The notes below the pieces were generated by a model. It was not told the origin of the DNA, searched no databases, and saw only the letters and a program-made list of their open reading frames with translations. Position numbers and translations under genes: made by a program. Of a stretch of DNA of 64,000 nt, positions 38,136 to 50,796 are shown in pieces (within the stretch, counting starts at the first letter, position 1; each line of letters opens with the position of its first letter). Source of the stretch: Prosthecobacter sp. (GTDB lineage Bacteria > Verrucomicrobiota > Verrucomicrobiia > Verrucomicrobiales > Verrucomicrobiaceae); assembly GCA_030833205.1 (NCBI GenBank), contig JAURHS010000002.1, positions 1 through 64,000 of the forward strand. The letters are read 5' to 3'.

Positions 38136-39326
38136 ATGCTCACATTTCGCTCCGCCTCTCTTCGTCAGGTTGATTCTGTCAAGGCCATGGCGTCATGCAT
38201 CGAGGCCGCAGGAGGCCCTCAGGATTGCCGGTTGTTGATTTTCAACGCCTGCATGGGCCATGACTTTGGTCAACTTGCGGCTGAGGCGCAGAGGCTTTGC
38301 CCGCGAGCCCGAGTGTTGGGGGCCTCGTGCTGTGGAATCGTGGGCAGGGAGGGCGTGAGCGAAACCCTCAAAGACCTGGCGGTCATGCTGATTGGCGGTG
38401 AAGAGTGGGCGGTGGTTAGCATGGACGGTGTCAATTCGCACACGGCACATGCGAAGGGGTTGGCAATGGCCCGCGATCTTCAATCGCAACTACCCCAGGT
38501 GCGTTGCATCCAGCTCTTGGGGCCAGGAATTGACACCGCCAACGACTTGCTGTTGCGGGCCTTCGAAGAGGTCTTCGGGCCCGAAGTCACCGTGTTTGGA
38601 GCCACCGCCTCCGACAACATGCGCGGCATCACCAGCCTGCAAAGCGATGGTTCCCAAGTGATGCGGCATGGCGTGTGGGCCGTGGGGTATGCGGATTCCT
38701 CGCTGGAGGTCGAGACTCAGGCCAGTCACGGCTTTGTCGCCATGGGAGAGCCCCTGGTGGTCACCCGCTGCGAGGGCACGCGAATCCTCGAATTCAATGG
38801 CCGCCCCTCGTGGGGTGAATACACCCAGCGTCTTGGGCTGGATCCCCAGCGGGCAACCTGTGCCGAATCCATTCCCATCGGTGCACTGGCTGAGCCGCTG
38901 CAACCGGAGGTGGCCTTGGAGTACGGGAACCCCCACCTGTTGCGGGTCATCACCAAGCGCGACGATGATGGGGCGATTCATTACCCCTGCCAAGTCCGCG
39001 AGGGCTTGAGGCTTTGGTTGACGGTTCGCGATGAGTCCCGCATCTTTGCGAACTTGGAGCGCATGATGCAGCAGATGGTTTCCCGGATTGGCAGCGGCAC
39101 TGTGCTTGCAGTGTTTCACTCAGATTGTCTGGCCCGAGGGCGCTTCATGCTCCAGCGCGTCGACAAGGAAGAATTGGTGGCGAAGATGCAGAGGCCTCTG
39201 CAGCGCGGTGGCCTCACCCCGCCCTGGCTGGGAATGTATGGATTCGGGGAGTTTGCGCGACTGGGCAATCGCAATACATTCCACAACTACAGCACGGCAT
39301 TGGCCTGCCTGTTCCGTCGCGCCTAA
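38136..39326 (+). CDS. FIST N- and C-terminal domain signal-transduction protein
   Basis: FGATASDNM..., VWAVGYADSSLEVETQASHGF, MYGFGEFARLGNRNTFHNYSTALACL. Confidence 0.85.
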   Translation: MLTFRSASLRQVDSVKAMASCIEAAGGPQDCRLLIFNACMGHDFGQLAAEAQRLCPRARVLGASCCGIVGREGVSETLKDLAVMLIGGEEWAVVSMDGVNSHTAHAKGLAMARDLQSQLPQVRCIQLLGPGIDTANDLLLRAFEEVFGPEVTVFGATASDNMRGITSLQSDGSQVMRHGVWAVGYADSSLEVETQASHGFVAMGEPLVVTRCEGTRILEFNGRPSWGEYTQRLGLDPQRATCAESIPIGALAEPLQPEVALEYGNPHLLRVITKRDDDGAIHYPCQVREGLRLWLTVRDESRIFANLERMMQQMVSRIGSGTVLAVFHSDCLARGRFMLQRVDKEELVAKMQRPLQRGGLTPPWLGMYGFGEFARLGNRNTFHNYSTALACLFRRA

Positions 39327-39340
39327 TCCTCCTTCATTCC

Positions 39341-41623
39341 ATGCCCGCCGACCTTCCCCCCACCGAGCCAGAGGGCGAGTCCAATGTGCGGGACATCGCC
39401 GCGCTGCAGGGGCAGATTCTGGAGCTTGAGCAGCGCATCCTGAGGTTTGCGGTGGTGGAGCAAGCCCTGATTGACCTGCGCGCTGAGCTCGATGATGAGC
39501 GGGTGCAAATCGGGCGTATCCATCATTTTTGCCGCAGGCTGTTCAATGCCCGCGAAGACGACTCCTTCGACGGAATCGTCGCGGATTCGGTGGTTGATGT
39601 CTTTGAGCAGCAGTTCGGCTTGTTCTGGCGATTGCCTGCACCCGGTGTGGTCGGTCCCTCTCCGTCGCAGCTTGCCTGTGCCGGCATGGCGCCGCCCTCT
39701 GCCGAGTGGCTGCAGTGGCTCAATGGCTTGATCGCAGCGGGCCAACAGCGGGATGCCGTGGTGCCCCCGGAGGAGTTGCGTCAGCAGCCCCAGACCCTCG
39801 CAGGTCACCTTGCCGTGGCCTTCTGTCGGGACCAAGAACAGCGTCCCGTGGCGGTAATCGTCACCGGCGTCTGCGCCGACCGCCTGCCTTTTCACCATCT
39901 CTTGGGTGCCGAGCGCCTGACCTCGCTGAGCATGTTTGCCCAGAAGGTATCGGTGTTGATGATGATGCGCTTCTTTGGCGCTCGCATCGCCGAGCAGGCA
40001 CTTGAGGTGCGTCGCTCTCAGGAGCAGCTTCATCTTGCCTTGGAGGCTGGCAATGTGGGGTCTTGGGATCGCGACTTGAGCACGGATCTCATCGAGTTTT
40101 CCCGCATAGGCTCAAGCCTGCTTGGGTACGCCCATGGGGAGCTTTCCGGCAGCCATCAGGAGTGGTTGAAGCATGTCCACCCCGAGGATCTCGATCACTG
40201 CCTTGAGCTGGAAAACATGCACCTGCGGGGCGAGACAGATCATTACGAAAACACCTTTCGTCTTCGGCACCGCGAAGGGCACTATCTGTGGGTATTGGCC
40301 CGCGGCAAGGTCCTGCGTGACTCGGCGGGCAATCCAATGCGCTTCTTCGGCACGCTGGTGGATGTGACCAAGCAAAAGACCATCGAGGAGTGTCTGCGCG
40401 AGGCCGAGGATCTCGAGCGCAATGCCCGCCAAAACGCAGAGTCCGCCACCAGGGCCAAGAGCGCGTTTGTGGCCAGCATGAGTCACGAGATCCGCACTCC
40501 CATGAATGGCGTGCTTGGCATGTTGCAGGTGCTGCGAGGAACTCCGCTCAACGAGAATCAGGCGGGCCTGGTGGCAACCGCGGAGAGATCTGCCCTGTCC
40601 CTGCTGGATCTCATCGGCGACATCCTCGACCTCTCCAAGGTCGAGGCGGGCAAGCTGGAGATCCATCCTGAGCCTTTTGCCTGGAAGCCCCTGCTTGAGG
40701 AAGTGGCCCAGATCATGCGGCTGCGTGCTGAGGCCAAGGACATTCACCTCAGCGTGGAAATTCATCGCGCGCCGCCGCCTTGGCTTGTGGGTGACGCCCT
40801 GCGCCTCAGGCAGATCCTCACCAACCTGATCAACAACGCCATCAAGTTCACGGATTCTGGCGGTGTGACTGTCGTGCTTGACAGTTGCCCGATCCAAGAC
40901 GGCGGCAATCGTCATCGGTTGCAATGGCGGGTGGAAGACACCGGCATTGGCATTTCGCCAGCGTCAATGCAACGCCTCTTCAAGCCCTTCTCTCAGGTTG
41001 ACGACAGCAGTGAGAATTATCGCGGCGGAACAGGTCTGGGGTTGTCAATCTCTCAATCTCTGGCGCGGCTGATGGGCGGAGAAATTCATGCTTCCAGCGT
41101 GTTGGGCCAGGGCTCCTGTTTTGAGGTGATTCTGCCAATGCCCGCTTGTGATGGGCCGCATGAACCACAGGCCCTCCTTGTGGACCTGCCGGCGCCACGG
41201 CAGGCACATTTCGGCGGTAAGTTGCTAGTGGTTGACGATAGCCCAGTGGGGCGCATGGTGGCCAAGTTGCTGCTGGAACAGTTGGGCTTTGAGGTCACCA
41301 TGGCGGAGGGCGGCCAGCAGGCCTTGGATGCGTTGCAGGGCGGTGGCTTCCGCCTTGTCTTCATGGATTGCCAGATGCCTGGCATTGACGGCTGTGAAAC
41401 CACGCGCCGCCTGAGGCAGCGGGAGTTGGATCAGGGCCTGGAGAGGATGCCAGTCCTCGCCCTCACCGCCAATGTGCAGCCCTCGGAGATCGCGGATTGC
41501 ATTCGCAGCGGCATGGACGGATACCTCTCAAAACCCGTGACCCGCAGTGCGCTGGTCAGTGCCCTGCATCAGCATTTGCCTGCGCAGGCGGCGAATTCTG
41601 CATCTTCAGGCGCGATTGGCTGA
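39341..41623 (+). CDS. hybrid sensor histidine kinase (PAS-HisKA-HATPase-REC)
   Basis: PAS_3-like LGYAHGELSGSHQEWLKHVHPED; MSHEIRTPMNGVLGML; HATPase GTGLGLSISQSLARLMGG; REC LLVVDDSPVGR...FMDCQMPGIDG. Confidence 0.9.
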   Translation: MPADLPPTEPEGESNVRDIAALQGQILELEQRILRFAVVEQALIDLRAELDDERVQIGRIHHFCRRLFNAREDDSFDGIVADSVVDVFEQQFGLFWRLPAPGVVGPSPSQLACAGMAPPSAEWLQWLNGLIAAGQQRDAVVPPEELRQQPQTLAGHLAVAFCRDQEQRPVAVIVTGVCADRLPFHHLLGAERLTSLSMFAQKVSVLMMMRFFGARIAEQALEVRRSQEQLHLALEAGNVGSWDRDLSTDLIEFSRIGSSLLGYAHGELSGSHQEWLKHVHPEDLDHCLELENMHLRGETDHYENTFRLRHREGHYLWVLARGKVLRDSAGNPMRFFGTLVDVTKQKTIEECLREAEDLERNARQNAESATRAKSAFVASMSHEIRTPMNGVLGMLQVLRGTPLNENQAGLVATAERSALSLLDLIGDILDLSKVEAGKLEIHPEPFAWKPLLEEVAQIMRLRAEAKDIHLSVEIHRAPPPWLVGDALRLRQILTNLINNAIKFTDSGGVTVVLDSCPIQDGGNRHRLQWRVEDTGIGISPASMQRLFKPFSQVDDSSENYRGGTGLGLSISQSLARLMGGEIHASSVLGQGSCFEVILPMPACDGPHEPQALLVDLPAPRQAHFGGKLLVVDDSPVGRMVAKLLLEQLGFEVTMAEGGQQALDALQGGGFRLVFMDCQMPGIDGCETTRRLRQRELDQGLERMPVLALTANVQPSEIADCIRSGMDGYLSKPVTRSALVSALHQHLPAQAANSASSGAIG

Positions 41624-41813
41624 GGCCCGAGGCTGGGATGTTTCGTATGCCCTTGGCTTGTTTTTCATTCCCGGTCCCTGTGCCGTGAACGGGACGACAG
41701 GGGAGAGGTTTGGCCCGTTCAGTCTGCGGCCATTGGCTCAGTTTCCAGCCTCCCACCCTGCGTGCCCATTCCCGGTCAGGTGCCCCCTGAGCCTTTCAAC
41801 CTGAACCTCCCCC

Positions 41814-44800
41814 ATGCCATCCCCCAGAGTCAGCAAAACCGCCCCATTGGGGCAGGGCATCGTCATCCGCGGGGCTCGCCAAAATAACCTGCGCGGCTTT
41901 GATGTTGAAATCCCGCTGGGCAAACTCTGCGTGGTCACGGGGCCCAGTGGCTCGGGCAAGTCATCCTTGGCCTTCGACACGGTCTATGCCGAGGGGCAGC
42001 GCCGTTATGTGGAGACCTTCTCGCCCTACACGAGGCAGTTTTTTGAGCGCATGGACAAGCCGCAGGTGGACGCCATTGAAGGCATCCCGCCTGCCATCGC
42101 CATCGAGCAGGTCAATCAGGTGCGCTCCAGCCGCAGCACGGTGGGCACCATCACGGAAATCAACGATTACCTCAAGCAACTCTTCCCCCGCCTGGCCACG
42201 GCGTATTGTCCGCGCTGCGCCAAGGTCATTGCTCCGCACAGTGCGGCTTCCGTGCAGCAGGAGTTGTTGCGCGATCATGTTGGGGAAACGGCGGTGATTT
42301 GCTTTCCGGTGCCCGCGCCGGGAAGTCTGCCTCCGGACCAGTGGTCGGCCATGCTGCAGTCGCAGGGCTTTTTAAGGCTCTGGCATGGCGATGCGGTGAT
42401 GGAGGTTGACGAGGCCTTGGCGGCCATGGGCAAGACTCTGCCTGCCATGTTGCTGGTGGTGCAGGATCGGGTGAAGCTTGCGCCTGCCCAGCGGGGACGC
42501 CTAAGCGAGGCCTTGGAGAGCGCGATGCGCCTGGGGAAGGGGCAGGTGACGGTGGCGGTTGGCGGGCAGTTGCTGCGTCGCAGCACGCAGTGGCTCTGTC
42601 TGGATTGCGACTTCAGCCTGACGGCGCCCACTGCCGGCTTGTTCTCCTTCAACAATCCCATTGGGGCCTGCCCGAAGTGCCGTGGCTTCGGCCGCACCCT
42701 CGGCTTGGATTTGCGCAAGGCCATGCCCGACGAGTCACTGAGCCTCAAGCAGGGAGTGATCAAGGCCTTTAGTGGCAGCACCTACCGCGAGAGTCAGCAG
42801 GACCTGCTGCACGCCGCCAAGAAGCGTGGCGTGAATGTGGATTGCGCCTTTGCCGAGTTGTCGGCAGCGGATCGGCGCTGGGTCATTGAGGGCGAGCACA
42901 GCGATCCCGAGACGGCCTGGCAGGGTGGACTCTGGTACGGCGTGCGTGGGTTTTTCAAGTGGCTGGAGTCCAAGGCCTACAAAATGCATGTGCGGGTGTT
43001 TTTGAGCCGCTACCGTGCCTACACGGTTTGCGGGGACTGCGATGGCGGCCGCCTCAAGCCCGAGGCCCATTGCTTCCGCATCGGCGCCCATGGTCTGGCG
43101 CAGCTTTGGCAGCTGCCGGTGGATGATCTGCTGCTGTTGGTGCGCTCCTGGTCCGTGCCTGCGGCGGATCAGGCCGCTCTGCTGCTGCGCGACGAGATTG
43201 CCTCGCGCCTGGAGTATCTGCAGCGCGCCGGCTTGGGCTATCTGCATCTTGACCGCCAAACCCGCACCCTCAGTGGAGGGGAGTTGCAGCGGGTCAATCT
43301 GACCACCTGCCTTGGTGCCTCGCTGGTCAACACGCTCTTCGTGCTGGATGAACCCAGCATTGGCCTGCATCCGCGCGACATTGGCCGTCTCATCGGTGTG
43401 ATGCAGGGCCTGCGCGACAAGGGCAACACCCTGCTGGTGGTGGAGCATGAGGAGAGTGTGATGCGCTCCGCCGATCATGTGTTGGAGCTTGGCCCTGGCC
43501 GTGGCGCCAAGGGAGGAGACCTCGTTCACAGCGGCCCCTTGGACACGCTCTATGCCTGCCGCAATTCCCTGACGGCGGATTATCTCACGGGCCGCAAATC
43601 AGTGCCCAAGCCGGCGCAGCGGCGGCCTCTGCGCGGCAAGTCCCGCGGCGCTGCGGCCGCCCTGCAGTTGCGCGGCGTCAATCACAACAATTTGCGCGGC
43701 TTGGATGTGGACATTCCCCTGGGCCTGTTTTGTTGCGTTACGGGAGTGTCGGGGTCGGGCAAAAGCAGTTTGATCCATGAGGTGCTGCATCGTCAGTTGC
43801 AGCGCCTGCGCGGTGAGGTCTGCGAGGATGAGCCGGGAGAGCTGCGTCGCCTCGATGGACACCAGGGTCTGCGTGAGGTGGTGATGGTGGATCAATCGCC
43901 ATTGGCGCGCACTCCGCGCAGCACACCGGCGGTTTATCTGGGGGTCTTTGATGTGATTCGCCAGCTCTTTGCCGACAGTGCGGATGGCCGCGCTGCGGGA
44001 ATCAGCGCGGGGTTCTTTTCCTTCAACAGCGGAGAGGGACGCTGCGAGCGTTGTTGGGGCACCGGCAGCGAGCGCATCGAGATGCAGTTTCTCAGCGACT
44101 TGTTTGTGACCTGCCCCGAGTGCCTTGGGCGACGGTATCAGGCCCATGCGTTGAAGATCCGCCTTGAGGGTCGCAACATCCATGAGGTGCTGGGCCTGAC
44201 CTTGGAGCAGGCAGCGGAGTTTTTCAGCGCCCCGGCCTTTGCCGGTCAACGCAAGTTGGCGCAGGCCGTGGCGGCGATGCAGATCATGGTCGAGGCCGGT
44301 CTGGGTTATCTGACGCTTGGACAGCCCCTCAACACCCTCAGTGGCGGCGAGGCACAGCGCCTCAAGTTGGTTGGCCACCTGCTGGAGTTGCAGGGTGGTG
44401 CGGCACAGGGAGGCGACAGTCTGCTCCTGCTCGATGAGCCCACCACGGGTCTGCATTTTGATGACATCGCGATGCTGGTGAAGTTGCTGCAGCGTCTCGT
44501 GGATGGGGGCTGCAGCCTGGTGGTCATTGAGCATAACCTTGAGGTCATTGCCTGTGCGGATTGGATCATTGATCTGGGGCCCGAGGGTGGCAATCAGGGC
44601 GGGCAATTGGTGATTTGCGGCACCCCTGAGCAGGTGGAGCAGTGTGATGCCTCCCACACCGGTCGGCATCTGCGCCTGCAGCGAGGGCAGGCTCAGGGCC
44701 TGGTCCAGGATCGGCCTGCAGCGATCCGGGCCGCGGCGGAGATTTCCCCGGTGATCAGCATCTGCGGCGCGCGGGAGCACAATCTCAAGAACATCTCCTT

Positions 44801-47435
44801 GGACATTCCGCGTCAGCAGATGGTGGTGGTGACGGGTCTGAGCGGCAGTGGCAAGTCCTCGCTTGCCTTTGATCTGGTCTTTGCCGAGGGGCAGCGCCGA
44901 TTCCTGGACAGCATGTCCGTGTACGCCCGCAGCTTTGTGGAGCAAATGGAGCGGCCGCAGGTGGATCGCATCACGGGTGTGCCGCCCACAGTCGCCATTG
45001 AGCAGCGCGTTTCGCGTGGCGGTGGCAAGTCCACGGTGGCTACGGTCACCGAGATCTGGCATTTCATGCGGTTGTTGTTCTCCAAGCTTGGGGTGCAGCA
45101 TTGCCCACAGTGTGCGGTGCCGGTGGAAAGCCAAAGCGTGACGGCCATCACTGCCTCGCTGGAGAAGGCGGCGCGTCGTGGCGCCTTGGAGTTGTTGGCG
45201 CCCCTGATCAAGGGCCGCAAGGGCTTTCACACCGAGGTGGCGGAGGCGGCGGCAAGGCAGGGCGTGGAGCAGTTGTGGGTGGATGGCAAATGGATGGCCA
45301 CCGAGGGATTCAAGCCCCTGGCTCGCTTCAAGGAGCACCAGATTGATGCCCTCGTGGCGCGGGTGCCGCGCGGGGCCTCAGCCCTGCTGTTGCGCCCCCT
45401 GGTGGAGAAGGCCCTGAAGATGGGGCGCGGCGCGCTGAAGTGGCGTCAGGGCAGCATCGAGCGCGTGCAGAGCACGCAGATGAGTTGTCCGCAGTGTGAG
45501 ACCAGTTTTGAGGCACTGGATCCGCGGCTGTTTTCCTTCAACAGTCCCCATGGTTGGTGCAGGCATTGCCGTGGATTTGGGGTGGAAGTTGGCGCGGCCC
45601 CAAGTGGCAAGCCTGATGCCTCGGCTTTGGAGGTGGAGCTCGAGGAGGAGCGGCGCCTGGCGCGTCGTGGCGAGGAGGATGAGGATGCCGTGGGCGGGAT
45701 GCAGCGCCGGGTCTGCGGGCATTGCGCCGGTAGTCGCCTCAATGAGGTGGCGCGAGCGGTGCATTTGCCCTTGTCGCGCGCTGGCAGTGTGCGCATTGAG
45801 GAGGTGCATGGCATGGCGGCAGCGGATGCGGCGCAGTGGTTGGGACGGCTGCGCTTTGCCGGACGCGAGGCGCAGATTGCCCGCGACATTTTGTTGGAGA
45901 TCCGGCAGCGATTGAAATTCATGCAGGAGGTGGGCCTTGGTTACCTTCAGCTTTGCCGCAGTGCCGATACCCTCAGCGGCGGTGAGGCCCAGCGCATTCG
46001 TCTGGCGGCACAGTTGGGCAGCAATTTGCGCGGGGTTCTCTATGTCCTTGATGAGCCCACGATCGGGTTGCATCCCCGCGACAATCAACGCCTGTTGAGC
46101 ACGCTGCAAAGTCTGCGTGACAAGGGCAACAGTCTGCTGGTGGTGGAACACGATGAGGACACCATGCGCTGCGCCGATCAGATCATTGACCTTGGCCCTG
46201 GTGCCGGTCGTCTTGGCGGCGAAGTTCTTGCCCAAGGCAGTCTGCAGCAATTGATGCGCGATGAACGCAGCGTGACTGGCCGCAGTCTGGCCAGCCCGAT
46301 CTCTCATCCCATGCAGGGCAAGCGCCGCAGCCTTCCGGCCAAGGCGGCCAAGGAGGGTTGGATGCGCGTGCAAGGGGCCTGCGCCAACAATCTCAAGAAC
46401 ATGGACCTGGCCCTGCCGGTGGGACGCTTGTCGGTGATCACTGGGGTCAGCGGCAGCGGCAAGAGCACGCTGATGCATCAGGTGCTGTTGCCTGCCGCGC
46501 GTCAGGCCTTGCAGCGCGCCAAGGCCAAGCGCACCTCTGCGTCGCCTTGGAAACAGGTCAGTGGTTTTGATCAGGTGGCTGCGGTGCATGAGGTCAATCA
46601 GTCGCCCATTGGCAAGACTTCGCGCTCCTGTCCGGCGACTTATGTCGGGGTCTTGGATGAGATCCGGCGCCTCTATGCCCAATTGCCGGCGGCCCGCGCC
46701 CGTGGCTTTGATGCGGGGCGCTTCTCCTTCAACAATGATGCCGGTCGCTGTGAGGCTTGTCAGGGCAATGGTGAGATCAAGGTGGAGATGAATTTCCTGC
46801 CCACCACCCGAATGCCCTGCGAGACCTGCGGCGGTTTGCGCTTCAATGCCGCCACCCTTGAGGTGGAGTACCAGGGGCGCAGCATGGGTCAGGTGCTGGC
46901 GATGAGCATTGCCGAGGCGGCGGAGTTCTTTGCAGCGCAGCCGCGCATTGCCGGGCCGCTGCGGCTGCTTGCTGAGATGGGCGTTGGCTATCTGCAATTG
47001 GGGCAGCCCAGCCCAACCCTCAGTGGCGGCGAGGCACAGCGCCTGAAGTTGGTGACGGAGTTGAGCAGCGGGCAGTCGCGGCATGTGGCCGCGCGCCTGC
47101 GCGGTCTGGGCTCGGTCAAGGGCAACCTCTACCTGATCGAGGAGCCGACCATTGGCCTTCATCTCGACGATGTGAAGCGTCTTCTCGAGGTGCTGCATCG
47201 TCTGGTGGATGAGGGACACAGCGTGGTGGTCATCGAGCATCACCCGGCCCTCTTTGCCGAGGCGGATTACCTGCTGGACCTCGGTCCTGAGGCAGGAGCC
47301 GAGGGGGGAAGGTTGATGGCCTGTGGCACACCAGAGCAGGTGGCCGCCAGTCGCCGCAGCGTGACGGCCCCCTTCCTGCGAGAGGCCTTGGAGGCGGGTC
47401 GCAAGCCGACTCGCCGCCGTCAAAAAGCGCATTGA
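41814..47435 (+). CDS. uvrA: double-length excinuclease ABC subunit A (four ABC modules)
   Basis: Walker A motifs [36 protein letters not shown]; four LSGGE signatures; several CxxC zinc modules; 1873 aa. Confidence 0.95.
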   Translation: MPSPRVSKTAPLGQGIVIRGARQNNLRGFDVEIPLGKLCVVTGPSGSGKSSLAFDTVYAEGQRRYVETFSPYTRQFFERMDKPQVDAIEGIPPAIAIEQVNQVRSSRSTVGTITEINDYLKQLFPRLATAYCPRCAKVIAPHSAASVQQELLRDHVGETAVICFPVPAPGSLPPDQWSAMLQSQGFLRLWHGDAVMEVDEALAAMGKTLPAMLLVVQDRVKLAPAQRGRLSEALESAMRLGKGQVTVAVGGQLLRRSTQWLCLDCDFSLTAPTAGLFSFNNPIGACPKCRGFGRTLGLDLRKAMPDESLSLKQGVIKAFSGSTYRESQQDLLHAAKKRGVNVDCAFAELSAADRRWVIEGEHSDPETAWQGGLWYGVRGFFKWLESKAYKMHVRVFLSRYRAYTVCGDCDGGRLKPEAHCFRIGAHGLAQLWQLPVDDLLLLVRSWSVPAADQAALLLRDEIASRLEYLQRAGLGYLHLDRQTRTLSGGELQRVNLTTCLGASLVNTLFVLDEPSIGLHPRDIGRLIGVMQGLRDKGNTLLVVEHEESVMRSADHVLELGPGRGAKGGDLVHSGPLDTLYACRNSLTADYLTGRKSVPKPAQRRPLRGKSRGAAAALQLRGVNHNNLRGLDVDIPLGLFCCVTGVSGSGKSSLIHEVLHRQLQRLRGEVCEDEPGELRRLDGHQGLREVVMVDQSPLARTPRSTPAVYLGVFDVIRQLFADSADGRAAGISAGFFSFNSGEGRCERCWGTGSERIEMQFLSDLFVTCPECLGRRYQAHALKIRLEGRNIHEVLGLTLEQAAEFFSAPAFAGQRKLAQAVAAMQIMVEAGLGYLTLGQPLNTLSGGEAQRLKLVGHLLELQGGAAQGGDSLLLLDEPTTGLHFDDIAMLVKLLQRLVDGGCSLVVIEHNLEVIACADWIIDLGPEGGNQGGQLVICGTPEQVEQCDASHTGRHLRLQRGQAQGLVQDRPAAIRAAAEISPVISICGAREHNLKNISLDIPRQQMVVVTGLSGSGKSSLAFDLVFAEGQRRFLDSMSVYARSFVEQMERPQVDRITGVPPTVAIEQRVSRGGGKSTVATVTEIWHFMRLLFSKLGVQHCPQCAVPVESQSVTAITASLEKAARRGALELLAPLIKGRKGFHTEVAEAAARQGVEQLWVDGKWMATEGFKPLARFKEHQIDALVARVPRGASALLLRPLVEKALKMGRGALKWRQGSIERVQSTQMSCPQCETSFEALDPRLFSFNSPHGWCRHCRGFGVEVGAAPSGKPDASALEVELEEERRLARRGEEDEDAVGGMQRRVCGHCAGSRLNEVARAVHLPLSRAGSVRIEEVHGMAAADAAQWLGRLRFAGREAQIARDILLEIRQRLKFMQEVGLGYLQLCRSADTLSGGEAQRIRLAAQLGSNLRGVLYVLDEPTIGLHPRDNQRLLSTLQSLRDKGNSLLVVEHDEDTMRCADQIIDLGPGAGRLGGEVLAQGSLQQLMRDERSVTGRSLASPISHPMQGKRRSLPAKAAKEGWMRVQGACANNLKNMDLALPVGRLSVITGVSGSGKSTLMHQVLLPAARQALQRAKAKRTSASPWKQVSGFDQVAAVHEVNQSPIGKTSRSCPATYVGVLDEIRRLYAQLPAARARGFDAGRFSFNNDAGRCEACQGNGEIKVEMNFLPTTRMPCETCGGLRFNAATLEVEYQGRSMGQVLAMSIAEAAEFFAAQPRIAGPLRLLAEMGVGYLQLGQPSPTLSGGEAQRLKLVTELSSGQSRHVAARLRGLGSVKGNLYLIEEPTIGLHLDDVKRLLEVLHRLVDEGHSVVVIEHHPALFAEADYLLDLGPEAGAEGGRLMACGTPEQVAASRRSVTAPFLREALEAGRKPTRRRQKAH

Positions 47436-47441
47436 CCGCGG

Positions 47442-47469
47442 CCCGTGGCGTTTCACAGTCTGCCACGGG
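47442..47469 (+). terminator. hairpin CCCGTGGC-N12-GCCACGGG, possible terminator or leader hairpin between uvrA and thiC
   Basis: Perfect 8-bp inverted repeat; T-tract (47481-47485) lies 11 bp further on. Confidence 0.4.
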
Positions 47470-47516
47470 GTCCGGTCACGGTTTTTGCTGCGTTGCGCTG
47501 CCATGTCCGACCCTGA

Positions 47517-49499
<1,983 letters not shown>

Positions 49500-49556
49500 G
49501 TTCGCCTCTTCACCTGCCTGGACGCGTCCGCAATGGCCGCCCCCGTGGCGGATGGT

Positions 49557-49967
49557 TCACGACTTTCCGCCTTGGGGCGGCGGGATGGGGAAGTGGGTCT
49601 CGCGCAGGCTGTGGTCATGCTCGTAGACTTGTTCCTTGATCCGCCTGCCGCTGCGGTCCCAGTAGGTGTTCAGGCCGTGGCGCTTGCCGTTTTCAAAATG
49701 AGTCTCGGTGCAGGGTTGACCATTCTCCCACCATTCCTGGACCAGACCGTGCAGCCGCCCGTTGCGCAGGGGGTAACTGGCCTTGGGTTGGCCATTGGGA
49801 TGTTGATCCAGCGCGAGGCCACTGAAGGGCTGACCCTCAAGCAAGAAGAGGTCATTTTGCCAGTCCAGCTTGGAGTAGGCCACGGAAATCGGGCCGCTCG
49901 GCCGACAAGCCAGTGGGCAGGCAATCAGAAGTGCTGAGGCCAGCAAAAGAAGGCGAACAAGGGGCAT
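49557..49967 (-). CDS. lipoprotein with MORN/YwqK-like repeats
   Basis: Signal + lipobox-like segment; DQHPNGQPKASYPLRNGRLHGLVQEWWENGQPCTETHFENGKRHG. Confidence 0.65.
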   Translation of the reverse strand: MPLVRLLLLASALLIACPLACRPSGPISVAYSKLDWQNDLFLLEGQPFSGLALDQHPNGQPKASYPLRNGRLHGLVQEWWENGQPCTETHFENGKRHGLNTYWDRSGRRIKEQVYEHDHSLRETHFPIPPPQGGKS

Positions 49968-50088
49968 CGGGGAGGCTGGGGTTGGGGTTGAGGCTTGGCA
50001 AATGTCGCGTGTTGAGCGCAATTTGGCCATTTGTTTCAACGGTCAGCTCGACAAGTTTGTCTCTGCAGGCTACCTTTGCAGCCCCTCA

Positions 50089-50796
50089 ATGAAGCCGCGC
50101 CGTCATTGCCTCCATCTCAGCCTGATGCTGATGAGTCTCTGGGCCTTGGCCATCATGCCGGCGGCTTCTCAATGGCTGGTCTACGAACTGCAACTCACCC
50201 CGCAGGAGGACTCCGTCAATTTTGATACCTACAAGGCCGGCTACCTGATGGTGCCCGCCAAGGGCGGCGTGGCCAGTCTAGTCCTCATTGACGAGGCCCA
50301 ACGGCGGTATGCGGGCTCCGAATCCTGCGGCAAGTTTTTCAGCCTGTTCAACCCCTCGCAGCAGCGTGCTGCCTTCTCCGCCCTCGCGATCCATGGGCAG
50401 TCGCAGGCCCTTTACGCGGCCAGTGGTGCGCTGGATCGCTCTCTTGTTCTTGCCACTCCCGGCAACCCTGAGACGGTGGTGCGGGTCGCCGAATTCCTTC
50501 AGGGCGGGCTGTTGGTCGCCGACGACGAGTCAGATCGTGGGCCCGCGGCCGATGGTAGCCTTGGTGTGATGGGCGGAGCAATCATTGAGGGCCGCTTGCG
50601 GGAAGATTTGAGCAGTGTGCTCTCGGCGCAGTTTGGACAGCCTCGGTCTGCCTTTGCGCATTTGGTGGAGCTGCTTGAGAAGTACGGCTACAGCCCCGAT
50701 GACGGCTCGGCGCAATCATTGCAGTCGCCGACCAGCTCCGCCGGAGTGGATGCCAGCCTGTTTCCCGTCGAGTCCCTGCCGCGCCAGCAGCCATGA
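50089..50796 (+). CDS. secreted hypothetical protein preceding gspE-like gene
   Basis: Signal peptide; 4-bp overlap with following ATPase; no recognised family. Confidence 0.7.
   Translation: MKPRRHCLHLSLMLMSLWALAIMPAASQWLVYELQLTPQEDSVNFDTYKAGYLMVPAKGGVASLVLIDEAQRRYAGSESCGKFFSLFNPSQQRAAFSALAIHGQSQALYAASGALDRSLVLATPGNPETVVRVAEFLQGGLLVADDESDRGPAADGSLGVMGGAIIEGRLREDLSSVLSAQFGQPRSAFAHLVELLEKYGYSPDDGSAQSLQSPTSSAGVDASLFPVESLPRQQP

Noticed and set aside
43599-45338. 579-aa minus-strand ORF
   Set aside because: Shadow ORF opposite uvrA
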